Positions 1-11,799 are shown, counted from the stretch's first letter. The stretch is 64,000 nucleotides of DNA from an uncultured Porticoccus sp. (GCA_947259505.1 CAMYLT010000007.1:124001-188000); one strand, 5' to 3'. The notes: generated by a model not told the origin, from the sequence alone. Numbers and translations: made by a program.

Positions 1-1
1 A

Positions 2-565
2 GATGTTGCATGTGCTATCACAACAGCGCGGGAAAATTACTTACAACAATTGCTGCCTATTATAAGGCGGGTGCTCAGTGAGTTATCGCCCACACTTGAA
101 GATGTAGATTTCGAGCTATACGCAGGATGGGATAATACTAAACCACTGTCTTCTATTCTTGAAATGGACCGTCGTCGTGACCAGCAGTTTAAGACCACGC
201 ACCACGGACCACACCGCGCCGATTTGAAAATCCGTTTTGAACGGCATATGGCCAATGAGCACTTGTCGAGGGGGCAGATCAAAATCCTTGCTATTGCCAT
301 GCTGCTTGCGCAGGGCTATCTGTTTCATCAGCGAACTGGGCGGCACTGTGTATACCTTGTTGATGACTTGGCAGCAGAATTGGATGTGCACCACAAAAGA
401 TTGGTAGGAAAGCTGTTGCTGGATATGGGCGCACAAGTACTTATAACAGGAACAGATAGGACTTTTTTACGAGATATTTGGACAGAGCTGCAGCCTGAAC
501 AAATAAAGGTGTTCCATGTGGAACATGGCCAGATCCACGAAATAAAGGCAGACATCAGTGAATAA
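2..565 (+). CDS. recF: DNA replication and repair protein RecF, C-terminal part (truncated by window edge)
   Basis: This is the 3' part of recF; the start lies left of the window. RecF is an SMC-like ATPase that helps load RecA at gapped DNA with RecO and RecR. The visible 187 residues include the RecF-type Walker B region (VYLVDDLAAELD) and the conserved C-terminal VFHVEHG segment. The gene ends 31 bp before the chosen gyrB start, in the classical dnaA-dnaN-recF-gyrB order, which places the window just beside the dnaA locus. The codons for VFHVEH contain a degenerate ParB-site-like palindrome at 510-525. Identification is firm from motif and context. Confidence 0.95.
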   Translation, partial: DVACAITTARENYLQQLLPIIRRVLSELSPTLEDVDFELYAGWDNTKPLSSILEMDRRRDQQFKTTHHGPHRADLKIRFERHMANEHLSRGQIKILAIAMLLAQGYLFHQRTGRHCVYLVDDLAAELDVHHKRLVGKLLLDMGAQVLITGTDRTFLRDIWTELQPEQIKVFHVEHGQIHEIKADISE

Positions 566-569
566 CTGA

Positions 570-3014
<2,445 letters not shown>

Positions 3015-3031
3015 TCCTTTGAAATATAAAT

Positions 3032-3060
3032 AAAAAACCGGCCATATGGCCGGTTTTTTA
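3032..3060 (+). terminator. Rho-independent terminator after gyrB
   Basis: A perfect hairpin ACCGGCC-ATAT-GGCCGGT is flanked by an A-run on the left and a T-run on the right. It can therefore terminate gyrB and also transcripts arriving from the opposite strand, such as the small gene at 3078-3254. Confidence 0.9.
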
Positions 3061-3077
3061 TTGGTTGTTAGCAGATA

Positions 3078-3254
3078 TCATTCTTCTCGCTGACGCCAGA
3101 CGTCACCATCGGTCTTACGTCGGCCAGGATTGGTGCGACGATCATCCTTGCCCGGTTCAAAACGAATATCTTCCCGTCTATCGGTAGATTTTCTGCGCTG
3201 TTCTTTACGCTGCTCTGGACCGGTATAGGTGCCATTATCGATCGGTGACATCAT
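3078..3254 (-). CDS. small highly charged conserved-type protein, 58 aa
   Basis: An ORF of 58 residues starting MMSPIDNGTYTGPEQ and rich in Arg, Lys, Asp and Glu, with repeated RRKSTDRR / DDRRTNPGRRKTDGD-type stretches. It is preceded by a near-perfect ribosome-binding site (AAGGAGAG, complement of 3260-3267), which decides the start. It ends just before the bidirectional terminator behind gyrB and has no membrane segment, signal peptide or cysteine. I do not recognise a family with certainty. The charged, low-hydrophobicity composition suggests a disordered nucleic-acid-associated or regulatory peptide, but that is only inference. The strong RBS and clean fit between terminator and plsC support a real gene. 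Confidence 0.7.
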   Translation of the reverse strand: MMSPIDNGTYTGPEQRKEQRRKSTDRREDIRFEPGKDDRRTNPGRRKTDGDVWRQREE

Positions 3255-3336
3255 GTCATCTCTCCTTGGATTTATTATTGCATTAGTCTAGGTGAAGGTA
3301 TAAAACAACGCCAGCACGGGAAAGTGGTACTGGGTA

Positions 3337-4062
3337 CTATTTCACAGAGAGTTGGAGTTGCTGCTCTTCTATCCATGCTTTCACTTCTTCCGTAAGCTTC
3401 TGGCTGGTTGTGTCAGTTGTTTCGAGCGGCTTGCCTATGACCACATGTATTTTCCCCGGTCTCTTGATGAGTTGATGGGCGGGCCAGCAAAAGCCTGAGT
3501 TATGGGCAATGGGCACTACTGGAACCCCTGCAGAAATGGCTAGTGCCGCACCGCTACGACCATAGTTGCCTGTTTTGCCATAAGGCGTGCGAGTGCCTTC
3601 CGGATAAATCACAACCCGGTTGCCTTCAGCAATACGCTGTTTACCCTGCTGCATAACCTGAACCATCGCCTGGCGGGGATTGCTGCGGTCAATGGCGATG
3701 GGATGCATTAGGCGAATACCCCAGCCAAAAAAAGGTATCTGCAGCAATTCTCTTTTCAGGATGGTGCTAACCGGCATAAATAACCGTTGTAAGAAAAACA
3801 CCTCCCAGGTTGACTGGTGTTTGCTGAGAATGACGCAAGGTGTATGGGGTATATTTTCCAGTCCATCTACTTGTACCTTGATGCAGCAAGTAAGGCTCAG
3901 GGACTTGTTGATTAACATCCCGGCTGTAGTGAGCAACCGGTGACGGTTTATATAGCTTAAAAAAGGCCCTGAGAGGGTGGCTACTAACCCGAAAGAAAGC
4001 ACTATGAGCAAATAAAGCGCATAAAACAGAAGGGAGCGCACAATCATAATAAACTTATTCAT
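3337..4062 (-). CDS. plsC: 1-acyl-sn-glycerol-3-phosphate acyltransferase (PlsC/LptA-type)
   Basis: Membrane acyltransferase that converts lysophosphatidic acid to phosphatidic acid in phospholipid synthesis, or a lipid-remodelling paralogue. The 241-residue protein has an N-terminal hydrophobic segment (about residues 5-32), the motif I block KHQSTWE (H82, E87) and motif III PEGTR (154-158). Position six of the classical H-X4-D motif is Glu rather than Asp. The ATG at 4062 overlaps the gmhB stop by 8 bp; an upstream TTG in frame would extend far into gmhB and is rejected. It is the last gene of the glyQ-glyS-gmhB-plsC operon, the same order as in Pseudomonas next to gyrB. Confidence 0.9.
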   Translation of the reverse strand: MNKFIMIVRSLLFYALYLLIVLSFGLVATLSGPFLSYINRHRLLTTAGMLINKSLSLTCCIKVQVDGLENIPHTPCVILSKHQSTWEVFFLQRLFMPVSTILKRELLQIPFFGWGIRLMHPIAIDRSNPRQAMVQVMQQGKQRIAEGNRVVIYPEGTRTPYGKTGNYGRSGAALAISAGVPVVPIAHNSGFCWPAHQLIKRPGKIHVVIGKPLETTDTTSQKLTEEVKAWIEEQQLQLSVK

Positions 4063-4630
4063 GGGTAGTTCCGGAAAGTTGGGGCAGTAGGTAATCAACA
4101 GCCCGAGCAAGATCGTCAAAAACAGCCGCTTGTTGCAGGGCGTTTTCCGGCTGTGATACCAGCTTCTTTTCTGTCAGAGAGCCTTTGCCAGTTCGAACCA
4201 GGATCGGCATGCAATGATGGCGTAAACCAGCCTGGAGATCCCGAAGGCTGTCTCCAATTAAGGGTACACCCGTCAGGTCACAGTTAAGCTCCGCAGCAAT
4301 AGCATCTAGCAGGCCCGGTGCCGGTTTCCGGCAATGGCAGTTATCTTCGGGGGCATGGGGGCAATAGAAGATACCGGATAATTCACCGCCCTGCTCCAGT
4401 ACCAGTTCATTTAGTCGGGCGTGCATAGCTTCAAGGTCATCGAGATCAAACAGACCTCTGCCAATGCCCGATTGGTTGGTCGCCACCACGACAGTGACAC
4501 CGGCTTTGGATAGACGAGCAATGGCTTCGATACTGCCGGGTATCGGAATCCATTCAGCCAGCGATTTGACATACTCATCAGAGTCTTCGTTAATCACGCC
4601 ATCCCTGTCCAAAATGATCAGTGGCTTCAT
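4055..4630 (-). CDS. gmhB: D-glycero-beta-D-manno-heptose-1,7-bisphosphate 7-phosphatase
   Basis: HAD-superfamily phosphatase of the ADP-heptose pathway that feeds lipopolysaccharide inner core synthesis. The 191 residues show the HAD nucleophile motif DRDGVIN (D8, D10), the motif II region TNQSG, a GmhB-specific zinc loop CPHAPEDNCHC (C90, H92, C98, C100) followed by RKP, and the acidic motif GDSLRD. The start ATG overlaps the glyS stop by one base, indicating translational coupling. The zinc loop distinguishes it from the related histidinol-phosphate phosphatase domain. Confidence 0.93.
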   Translation of the reverse strand: MKPLIILDRDGVINEDSDEYVKSLAEWIPIPGSIEAIARLSKAGVTVVVATNQSGIGRGLFDLDDLEAMHARLNELVLEQGGELSGIFYCPHAPEDNCHCRKPAPGLLDAIAAELNCDLTGVPLIGDSLRDLQAGLRHHCMPILVRTGKGSLTEKKLVSQPENALQQAAVFDDLARAVDYLLPQLSGTTHE

Positions 4631-6723
4631 TACTTGGCAGGTACCAGCAGGGAGATATCAGCTACTTCCAGGAATAGGTTTCGGAGTTGCTGGAGCAATG
4701 CAATTCGGTTGGCTCTCAATGCATCGTCATCCACCATTACCATCACATCATCAAAAAAGCGGTCAACAGGTACCCTTAATTTGGCGAGCTGTTTGAGAGT
4801 GTCGGTATAGTCTCTGGCAGCAATCAGTGGGTTGATGTCATTGCTGAGTTCAGCCAACGCTTCAGCGAGGCTCTTTTCAGCCGGATCGACAAGCAGCGTG
4901 TTATTAATGGCTGCTGCCGTTGACTCACTTACTTGTTTGGCAAGGATGTTGGATACCCGCTTATTGGCGGTAGCCAGTGCCAGCGCTTCAGGGAGCTGAT
5001 TAAAGGTGTGAACTGCCTGTACCCGCAGGTGAATGTCCAATGGATTCGTGAGTTGTCGGGCCGCGACAGACTGGAAAACCTCTACTGGAATCTTCTCATC
5101 TTCATACCAAGCGCGGAAACGGTCCAGCATGTAAGTAAGTACTTGCTTAACTGTTTCTTCTCTGGACGTATGGTCCTGATTGAAGATGTTGTGTTGTGAT
5201 GCCGCCTGAGCCAGCGCTTCTTCCAGGTCAAGGTCGATCTGACTTTCAACCAGAATACGTAACACACCCAGGCTGGCTCGGCGCAGAGCAAAAGGATCGC
5301 GAGACCCGGTAGGTGGTTGGCCGATACCAAAGATACCCACGAGAGTATCCAGCCGATCTGCAATGGCCAGGGTCGCACCGGTCGCAGTTGCGGGGAGTCG
5401 GTCACCGGCAAAGCGTGGCAGGTATTGCTCAAACAGTGCTTCGGCTACCTCTTGGTGCTCGCCATCATGGAGCGCGTAGTAGCGTCCCATGATGCCTTGC
5501 AGGTCATCGAATTCACCAACCATCTCACTGACCAGGTCTGACTTGCTCAATTGAGCAGCTCTGGCTGCCTGTGATGAAACGGCAGAGGTTGAATTGGCAA
5601 GGAGTGCAGCGAGTTTGGCGACGCGTTCTGTTTTGTCGTAGACCGTGCCCAGTTTTGCCTGAAAGACAATAGCTTTCAGTGATTCTCGCCGTGCTTCCAG
5701 GCTGGTTTTGCGGTCTGTTTCATAAAAGAATGCCGCATCCGAAAGACGTGGACGAATGACGCGTTCGTTACCGTCTACTACCTGGGATGGGTCCGTACTT
5801 TCGATGTTAGCGACCGTGATGAACAACGGCAGCAGATTGCCATGCGTATCCTCGGCGTGAAAATACTTCTGGTGTTCCTTCATGGAGGAAATGAGCGCTT
5901 CCGCTGGTACCTGTAGGAAGCGTTCTTCAAAACGACCAACCAGCGGCACCGGCCATTCATTCAACGCGGTCACTTCGTCGAGCAGGCTGGGGTCGATGAT
6001 GGCATTACCCCCGGAAGCGAGGGCAGCAGCGGTTACACCCTCGCGGATCAATTCACGCCGCTCAGCGAAATCAGCAATGACATAGGCTTGCCGCAATTGC
6101 TCGCGGTAGCTGCCGGGCTTCTCAATGGTAATCGCGGCGGGAGCATGAAAGCGGTGGCCGCGGCTTTGATTGCCTGCCGAGATGCCTAGCACGTTTGCAG
6201 GTACAACCATATTACCCAGTAGCATGACGACCCAGTGCACAGGGCGAACAAACTCCTCGCGGCGTGCGCCCCAGCGCATCCGTTTGGGAATGGGCAAGGC
6301 CGCCAAAGCTTTTTCTACCATGGGACCGAGCAGGGATTCTGTCGTTTCGCCGGGCAACGTCGCGCGGTGGCAGAGTTTGTCCTGTTTACCGTCGCTCTCT
6401 ACTTTGTTGCGGAGATCGGCTAGATCAATACTATTTTTACTGGCGAAAGCCTCGGCGGCCCGAGTTGGGTTGCCATCCTGATCAAAGGCGACATTGACCG
6501 GTGGGCCCCAAGCGAGAATTTCACGGCTGGGCGTTTCTTCTGCCAACTCTTCAACAAGTAGGGCTAAACGGCGGGGGGCAGCAAAGCTTCTTACATCGCC
6601 GAATGACAGGTTGTGGTCTTTAAGCTGTGACAGCATCTCGTCGTGAAAGGCATTGGACAGTGTCAGTAGAGCTTTGGGCGGCAGTTCTTCGGTGCCGATT
6701 TCAACCAGAAAGTCTGCGCTCAT
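4630..6723 (-). CDS. glyS: glycyl-tRNA synthetase beta subunit
   Basis: Beta subunit of the bacterial alpha2beta2 glycyl-tRNA synthetase, involved in tRNA binding and the full enzyme's aminoacylation activity. The 697-residue length is normal for the family and begins with the characteristic [16 protein letters not shown]. It contains the internal HD-like region around [11 protein letters not shown] and a C-terminal anticodon-binding-type helical part. Its start overlaps the glyQ stop by four bases (ATGA), so the two subunits are translationally coupled at equal dose. Long ORFs on the opposite strand here are shadows of its codon bias. Confidence 0.97.
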   Translation of the reverse strand: MSADFLVEIGTEELPPKALLTLSNAFHDEMLSQLKDHNLSFGDVRSFAAPRRLALLVEELAEETPSREILAWGPPVNVAFDQDGNPTRAAEAFASKNSIDLADLRNKVESDGKQDKLCHRATLPGETTESLLGPMVEKALAALPIPKRMRWGARREEFVRPVHWVVMLLGNMVVPANVLGISAGNQSRGHRFHAPAAITIEKPGSYREQLRQAYVIADFAERRELIREGVTAAALASGGNAIIDPSLLDEVTALNEWPVPLVGRFEERFLQVPAEALISSMKEHQKYFHAEDTHGNLLPLFITVANIESTDPSQVVDGNERVIRPRLSDAAFFYETDRKTSLEARRESLKAIVFQAKLGTVYDKTERVAKLAALLANSTSAVSSQAARAAQLSKSDLVSEMVGEFDDLQGIMGRYYALHDGEHQEVAEALFEQYLPRFAGDRLPATATGATLAIADRLDTLVGIFGIGQPPTGSRDPFALRRASLGVLRILVESQIDLDLEEALAQAASQHNIFNQDHTSREETVKQVLTYMLDRFRAWYEDEKIPVEVFQSVAARQLTNPLDIHLRVQAVHTFNQLPEALALATANKRVSNILAKQVSESTAAAINNTLLVDPAEKSLAEALAELSNDINPLIAARDYTDTLKQLAKLRVPVDRFFDDVMVMVDDDALRANRIALLQQLRNLFLEVADISLLVPAK

Positions 6724-7670
6724 TGTTTTGCCTCCGCGGCATGCTGGATAACTTCTGCCGCCAGGGCCTTTGTGGCAAGCGGAAACCCGAGTGCAAGGCG
6801 AGAATCAAAGTAGGCCTGAGCCACAGCGCGGGCCAAGGTGCGCACGCGCAGAATGAAACGCTGTCGCTCGGTGACAGAGATGGCATGGCGGGCATCCAGC
6901 AGGTTGAAGGCGTGGGAAGCCTTCATCACCATTTCATAAGCCGGGAGGGGAAGGCCCTTGTCGATCAGACGTTGGCTTTCCTGCTCATACACATCGAAAC
7001 TGTGAAAGAGAAATTCGACATTGGCTTCTTCAAAATTGAAGGTGGACATCTCCACTTCATTTTGGTGAAACACATCACCATAGGTGACCACGCCTTCCGG
7101 TCCCCGTGTCCAAACCAAATCGTAAATGCTGTCGACGCCTTGTAAGTACATGGCGATGCGCTCGAGACCATAGGTGATCTCACCCGTAACCGGATAACAC
7201 TCAAGGCCACCTACTTGTTGGAAGTAAGTAAACTGCGTTACCTCCATGCCGTTCAGCCAGATTTCCCAGCCGAGGCCCCAAGCACCTAGCGTGGGGGACT
7301 CCCAGTTGTCTTCGACAAAGCGGATATCGTGAACAGCGGTGTCGATACCGAGTTCGCGTAGCGAGTCCAGATAGAGATCCTGAATATTATCCGGTGACGG
7401 CTTCAGCACCACCTGGAACTGATAATAGTGTTGCAGGCGATTGGGGTTTTCCCCATAGCGGCCATCCGTCGGGCGGCGGCAGGGTTGTACATAGGCGCTG
7501 TGCCAGGTTTCCGGGCCGACGGCGCGCAGAAAAGTAGCGGGATGAAAGGTGCCCGCGCCCACTTCCATATCGAGAGGCTGCAGGATGACGCAACCCTGTC
7601 GCGCCCAAAATTGTTGCAGGGCGAGAATCAGCCCCTGAAATGTTGAAACGTCCGCTGATGCCTGTGACAC
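6720..7670 (-). CDS. glyQ: glycyl-tRNA synthetase alpha subunit
   Basis: Catalytic alpha subunit of glycyl-tRNA synthetase, a class II enzyme. The 316-residue product matches the family closely: [35 protein letters not shown] and [11 protein letters not shown] are diagnostic. I choose the GTG at 7670, giving [11 protein letters not shown] at the N-terminus, because AGGGGA lies six bases upstream and the length matches relatives. A TTG at 7703 would add eleven unconserved residues. First gene of the operon glyQ-glyS-gmhB-plsC. It is divergent from the DUF2959 gene, with about 200 bp between the two starts. Confidence 0.96.
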   Translation of the reverse strand: MSQASADVSTFQGLILALQQFWARQGCVILQPLDMEVGAGTFHPATFLRAVGPETWHSAYVQPCRRPTDGRYGENPNRLQHYYQFQVVLKPSPDNIQDLYLDSLRELGIDTAVHDIRFVEDNWESPTLGAWGLGWEIWLNGMEVTQFTYFQQVGGLECYPVTGEITYGLERIAMYLQGVDSIYDLVWTRGPEGVVTYGDVFHQNEVEMSTFNFEEANVEFLFHSFDVYEQESQRLIDKGLPLPAYEMVMKASHAFNLLDARHAISVTERQRFILRVRTLARAVAQAYFDSRLALGFPLATKALAAEVIQHAAEAKQ

Positions 7671-7877
7671 CTGGGTTCCCCTATTGGCATGCAAAGCTGG
7701 CAATTATAAGGCTGTAACCCCTGAATAGTAAGGGGTCTCTTGGCCACAGCATGGCGCAGATGGTGAGTGGTGGTCCCTACTGGCGGTAGGATTAGGAAAG
7801 TGTGTTTGCTATGGTTCAGACACAGTGGCAAGTTGCGCATTCGCAATTCGTCAAGGCTGCACAGAAAGGACTTCGAT

Positions 7878-8516
7878 ATGAGGAAATTTTGGGGATTGGC
7901 CGTGGTGCTCTGCAGCTTGCTGGGCTGTGAATCTGCCTATTATAGTGCCTGGGAAAAGGTAGGAGTTCACAAGCGCGATATTTTGGTGGATCGTATAGAA
8001 GATACGCGGTCTGCTCAGGAAGATGCACAGGAGCAGTTCAAGGATGCACTTGAGCAGTATCGAGCGGTAGTGAATTTTGACGGTGGTGATCTAGAAACAC
8101 ATTACAACCGTCTCAATCAAGAGTATCAGGACAGTGAAAAAGCGGCGGCGGCCATTACAGAGCGCATTGATGGCGTAGAGGATGTTGCCGAAGATCTGTT
8201 CGATGAATGGGAAAAGGAGTTGGCACTAATTGAAAATCGAACTCTGAGAGAAGACAGCGCCAGAAAGTTGCACGATACCCGCTACAAGTACCAGCATATG
8301 CTGAAAGCAATGCGCAGAGCTGAAAAAAGTATCCAGCCGGTGCTTACAGCGATGCGCGATCAGGTGTTATACCTAAAACATAACCTCAATGCTCGAGCTA
8401 TCGCATCCCTGAAGGGAGAGCTGAACACTATCAGCACCGATGTAAACCGGCTCATTTTGGATATGCAGAAATCCATTGATGAGTCTAATCTATTTATTGA
8501 TCGCATTCGGCAGTAG
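7878..8516 (+). CDS. DUF2959 family lipoprotein
   Basis: A 212-residue predicted lipoprotein: a short hydrophobic signal ends in the lipobox LLGC with Cys17, followed by SAYYSAWEKVGVHKRDILVDR, typical of DUF2959. The rest is almost wholly helical and charged, with long heptad-like stretches around residues 60-140 that suggest coiled coil. The downstream ATG is chosen because AAAGGA at 7865-7870 is correctly spaced and because only this start exposes the signal peptide. Function is unknown in the family; it is common in marine gammaproteobacteria. It precedes cysK by 32 bp on the same strand and could be cotranscribed. Confidence 0.85.
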   Translation: MRKFWGLAVVLCSLLGCESAYYSAWEKVGVHKRDILVDRIEDTRSAQEDAQEQFKDALEQYRAVVNFDGGDLETHYNRLNQEYQDSEKAAAAITERIDGVEDVAEDLFDEWEKELALIENRTLREDSARKLHDTRYKYQHMLKAMRRAEKSIQPVLTAMRDQVLYLKHNLNARAIASLKGELNTISTDVNRLILDMQKSIDESNLFIDRIRQ

Positions 8517-8548
8517 GCTGAGATGAACCCCAACTTAAGGTCAGCAGC

Positions 8549-9460
8549 ATGAAATACAACAATATTCTCGAAACCATTGGCAACACCCCTCATATCAAAC
8601 TGAGCAAACTGTTTCCCGGTGATGTGGAGGTCTGGATGAAAGCTGAGCGCTTCAATCCCGGCGCCAGTATCAAGGACCGTATTGGTCTGGCCATGATTGA
8701 GGACGCCGAAGAAAAAGGGTTGATCAATAAAGACACCCTGATTATCGAACCCACTTCTGGCAATACTGGAATCGGCCTGGCGCTGGCATGTGCTGTGAAG
8801 GGTTATAAGTTGATTCTTACTATGCCGGAATCCATGTCCGTTGAGCGGCGTCGCTATCTCAAAGCGTTGGGTGCTGAGCTGGTGCTAACGCCTAAAGAGC
8901 TGGGTATGGGCGGTACGATTGCCAAGGCCAATGAGTTACTGGCGGAAAAAGATAATGCGTGGATGCCGCAACAATTCAACAACCCTGCCAACGTCAAAAT
9001 CCATCGGGAAACCACAGCACAGGAAATTCTGGCGGACTTTCCCGAAGGGATCGACTACCTGATTACCGGCGTCGGCACCGGTGGCCATATCACCGGTTGT
9101 GCAGAAGCATTGAAAGAAAAATTTCCCAATACCAAAGTATTGGCCGTAGAGCCGGAGAAATCTCCCGTGATCAGTGGCGGTGAAAAGGGCTTGCACCGTA
9201 TCCAGGGCATTGGTGCAGGCTTCATCCCCGGCGTGCTTAACATGGAGCTATTGGACGGCACCGTTCTGGTGTCAGAGGAAGATGCGTTTGATATGACACG
9301 GCGCTGTGCGCTTGAAGAAGGTATCTTTGTGGGCATTTCTTCTGGAGCCAGTCTTGCAGCAGTAAATCAGACGTTACCTGAAATCCCCTCAGGCAGTACC
9401 GTGATGGTTTTTAGTTATGATACGGGTGAGCGGTATTTGTCCATTGAAGACCTGTTCTAA
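8549..9460 (+). CDS. cysK: cysteine synthase A (O-acetylserine sulfhydrylase)
   Basis: PLP enzyme that makes L-cysteine from O-acetyl-L-serine and sulfide in the cytoplasm. The 303-residue protein has the PLP lysine K42 in NPGASIKDR, the substrate loop EPTSGNTG (69-74), the phosphate-binding GTGGH loop and the conserved SSGAS serine region that contacts PLP near the C-terminus. The PTSGNTG loop and length favour CysK over CysM, though the two cannot be fully separated by eye. A good terminator follows directly. Confidence 0.93.
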   Translation: MKYNNILETIGNTPHIKLSKLFPGDVEVWMKAERFNPGASIKDRIGLAMIEDAEEKGLINKDTLIIEPTSGNTGIGLALACAVKGYKLILTMPESMSVERRRYLKALGAELVLTPKELGMGGTIAKANELLAEKDNAWMPQQFNNPANVKIHRETTAQEILADFPEGIDYLITGVGTGGHITGCAEALKEKFPNTKVLAVEPEKSPVISGGEKGLHRIQGIGAGFIPGVLNMELLDGTVLVSEEDAFDMTRRCALEEGIFVGISSGASLAAVNQTLPEIPSGSTVMVFSYDTGERYLSIEDLF

Positions 9461-9475
9461 CCAAACATCAAGGAG

Positions 9476-9504
9476 TAAAAAACCCCGGCTAGCCGGGGTT
9501 TTTG
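9476..9504 (+). terminator. Rho-independent terminator after cysK
   Basis: Hairpin CCCCGGC-TA-GCCGGGG preceded by an A-run and followed by five T residues, starting 16 bp after the cysK stop. The A-run makes it potentially bidirectional. Confidence 0.9.
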
Positions 9505-9567
9505 CTATTGGTTGAGGGGAAACGAACTACACTTATCTATGCAATTCCCATCAGTCAGGGCGTCGTT

Positions 9568-10470
9568 ATGAAAAAGATCGTCAAGTTGCTGCTGGTGGCT
9601 ATTTTCCTCTCTGGTGGAGGCCCCGTTCTGGCTGATCATCATTGGGAGGGCGTGGCCTATCAGCGAGTGCCCCTCGGAGCAAACGTCTATGCCATGATCG
9701 CAGAGGGAGGAAATATTGCCGTGGCCATTGGTGAGGACGGCACTTTTCTTGTGGATGATCAATTTGCGCCCCTAACTAGAAAACTTCTCTGGGAAATCGA
9801 GCAACTGGGTGGTGGCACGCCGCGCTTTCTAATCAATACCCACTGGCATTTTGACCACACCGGGGGCAATGAAAATCTAGGTGCTGCCGGTACCTTAATT
9901 GTGGCCCACGATAATGTGCGCCAAATGTTATCCGTGGATAATCGCCTCTCCGCATTCAATAGAGATATCAAGGCGCTTACTAGCGACGGCCTACCCGTGA
10001 TCACGTTTAGCCGTGATACCAGCTTTCACATGAATGGCGAGACCATCCGGGTTTTCCACGTCTCCAATGCTCATACAGATGGCGACGCAGTTGTGCACTT
10101 TCAGAACGCCAATGTGATTCATGCTGGCGATGTCTGGTTTAACGGCTTCTACCCTTTTATCGATGTTGAGCATGGCGGCAGTCTCGCCGGAATGCTTGAG
10201 GCAAGTAATCAGATCATTGCCCTGTCTGATGAACAGACCAAAATTATTCCGGGACACGGTCCTGTGGGTAACCTAGAGGAATTGGTTCATTATAGAGATA
10301 TGCTTAGCCAGGTATTAACAGAAATGAGAACCTTAAAAAGCCAGGGAAAATCTCCGCAGGAAATAATTTCCCAGCAGCCCATTAAATCATTAGATCAAGA
10401 GTGGGGAGATGGATTTTTAACAGCGGAAAAATGGTTGGAAATTATTTATAACGGATTGGAAGCACCATAA
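9568..10470 (+). CDS. exported metallo-beta-lactamase-fold hydrolase
   Basis: A 300-residue protein with an N-terminal signal peptide (about residues 1-22, cleavage after VLA) and a full metallo-beta-lactamase fold metal set: HWHFDH (H92, H94, D96, H97), H169, D188 and H230 in IPGHGP. It is thus a periplasmic or secreted binuclear zinc hydrolase. The pattern fits the general MBL-fold hydrolase group rather than a proven antibiotic-hydrolysing enzyme. Substrate cannot be told. Two bases separate it from the GNAT gene and four more genes-edge bases lead to a CREST-type membrane hydrolase, forming a tight three-gene operon. AT content rises toward its 3' end. Confidence 0.85.
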   Translation: MKKIVKLLLVAIFLSGGGPVLADHHWEGVAYQRVPLGANVYAMIAEGGNIAVAIGEDGTFLVDDQFAPLTRKLLWEIEQLGGGTPRFLINTHWHFDHTGGNENLGAAGTLIVAHDNVRQMLSVDNRLSAFNRDIKALTSDGLPVITFSRDTSFHMNGETIRVFHVSNAHTDGDAVVHFQNANVIHAGDVWFNGFYPFIDVEHGGSLAGMLEASNQIIALSDEQTKIIPGHGPVGNLEELVHYRDMLSQVLTEMRTLKSQGKSPQEIISQQPIKSLDQEWGDGFLTAEKWLEIIYNGLEAP

Positions 10471-10472
10471 AA

Positions 10473-11036
10473 ATGATTGAATTTAGAGCGGCAAAAAAAG
10501 AAGACTGTCGCACCATCGCGGAACTCTACAGTATTTCATCAGATGGTGTGGCGGATTACATCTGGAGTAAGTTGGCAGAAGACGGCGAAAATATATTAGA
10601 TGTAGGCCAGCGGCGCTACGAGCAAGAAGAAAGTGTTTTCAGTTATAAAAATTGCATTATTGCAGAAAGAGATAAAAAAATAGCCGGCATGCTTGTGGCA
10701 TTTCCCATGAAGTGTGATGGAAAAATTGCAGAAGATCTGGTGTTGGCCCCATATAGTAAACTTGAAGCCGATAACAGCTTTTATATCTGTGGGGTGGCAT
10801 TGAAACCGGAATATCGTGGCCAGGGAATCGGCACGCAGTTGATTAAACTGGCGGAGCAGCAGGCCAGAATGCGTAAGTTTCATACTCTCAGTCTGGTGGT
10901 ATTCGAGCAGAATGAACGGGCAATAAAACTCTATAAGGCATTGGGCTATAGGGAAGTAAGTCGTGAAAAAATAGTACAACACCCCTTAATCCAGGCCACC
11001 GGCGATGCAATTCTAATGACTAAGGAAATAGCTTGA
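10473..11036 (+). CDS. GNAT family N-acetyltransferase
   Basis: A 187-residue single-domain acetyltransferase of the GNAT fold that would use acetyl-CoA to acetylate an amine. The acetyl-CoA pyrophosphate loop R/Q-x-x-G-x-G/A is clear as RGQGIG (115-120), preceded by the beta4 strand YICGVALKPEYR and followed by LSLVVFEQNERAIKLYKALGY, the usual beta5/alpha4 region. It starts two bases after the MBL hydrolase stop and ends four bases before the next ATG, so it is the middle gene of a compact operon. Substrate unknown. The local sequence is visibly more AT-rich than the flanking housekeeping genes. Confidence 0.88.
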   Translation: MIEFRAAKKEDCRTIAELYSISSDGVADYIWSKLAEDGENILDVGQRRYEQEESVFSYKNCIIAERDKKIAGMLVAFPMKCDGKIAEDLVLAPYSKLEADNSFYICGVALKPEYRGQGIGTQLIKLAEQQARMRKFHTLSLVVFEQNERAIKLYKALGYREVSREKIVQHPLIQATGDAILMTKEIA

Positions 11037-11040
11037 ATTG

Positions 11041-11799
11041 ATGGCCAATAAAAGCAACGTCATTTTGTCGGCCTTATGCATTTTTATCACATTAATATTC
11101 GTATTTATTGATCCTATTCCCCAGCCCGAAAAATATAATATATTTGCCGATTCGCGAGAATTTATAAATATAAGAAATTTTTTTGATGTGATCTCCAGTG
11201 TCCCTTTTATATTAATTGGTGCGGCCGGGGTTATTCTGGAAATAAAGAAAAAACTATCACAAGACAATATGCCAGAAGTGCCAATATACCGAATCTTATT
11301 TTTCGGTGTTTTTCTAACAGGTTCTGGCTCAATCTATTATCACCTGTCGCCAAACAATGACACGCTGGTGTGGGATCGCCTGCCAATGACGATCGTGTTT
11401 GTTTCTCTGTTTGTGGGGTTGATGTCGGAACATATTGGGAGGGCGTGGCAGCGCTGGCTATTTTATCCTTTGTTGCTGGCCGGGTTCGCTTCGGTATTCT
11501 ATTGGCATTTCACTGAGCAGGCGGGTCGGGGAGATTTGCGCCCCTACCTGTTGGTGCAATTCCTTCCATTGTTGATGGTGCCGCTGGTGATGTTCATGTA
11601 CCGATCCCGCTTCAATGGACGTATACATATTTGGTGGATGTTGGGTTGCTATTTATTGGCCAAGCTTAGCGAACTCTACGATCTGGAAATTTATCAATGG
11701 AGCGGCCTGGTCAGCGGCCACACACTGAAACACATCTTGGTAGCGATTGCCTTGTTGATCCTGCTGCGGATGTTGTCTTGCCGCCAACAAATCGCCTAA
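11041..11799 (+). CDS. CREST-superfamily (alkaline ceramidase-like) integral membrane hydrolase
   Basis: A 252-residue multi-pass membrane protein with about seven hydrophobic segments. The residues that define the CREST hydrolase superfamily (alkaline ceramidase, PAQR, Per1) are present in order: a Ser in GSGSIYYH (S95/S97), H101, Asp in WDRLP (D112), and the late HTLKH pair (H227, H231). These would form a zinc-dependent amidase or lipase site in the membrane. Bacterial members are mostly uncharacterised. The ATG at 11041 is chosen over a TTG three bases upstream. Third gene of the MBL-GNAT-CREST operon, suggesting action on a lipid amide or similar substrate, which is inference only. Confidence 0.75.
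   Translation: MANKSNVILSALCIFITLIFVFIDPIPQPEKYNIFADSREFINIRNFFDVISSVPFILIGAAGVILEIKKKLSQDNMPEVPIYRILFFGVFLTGSGSIYYHLSPNNDTLVWDRLPMTIVFVSLFVGLMSEHIGRAWQRWLFYPLLLAGFASVFYWHFTEQAGRGDLRPYLLVQFLPLLMVPLVMFMYRSRFNGRIHIWWMLGCYLLAKLSELYDLEIYQWSGLVSGHTLKHILVAIALLILLRMLSCRQQIA

Noticed and set aside
4933..6497. Several plus-strand reading frames opposite glyS
   Set aside because: They mirror the codon bias of glyS, lack ribosome sites and have no recognisable sequence; shadows of a real gene.
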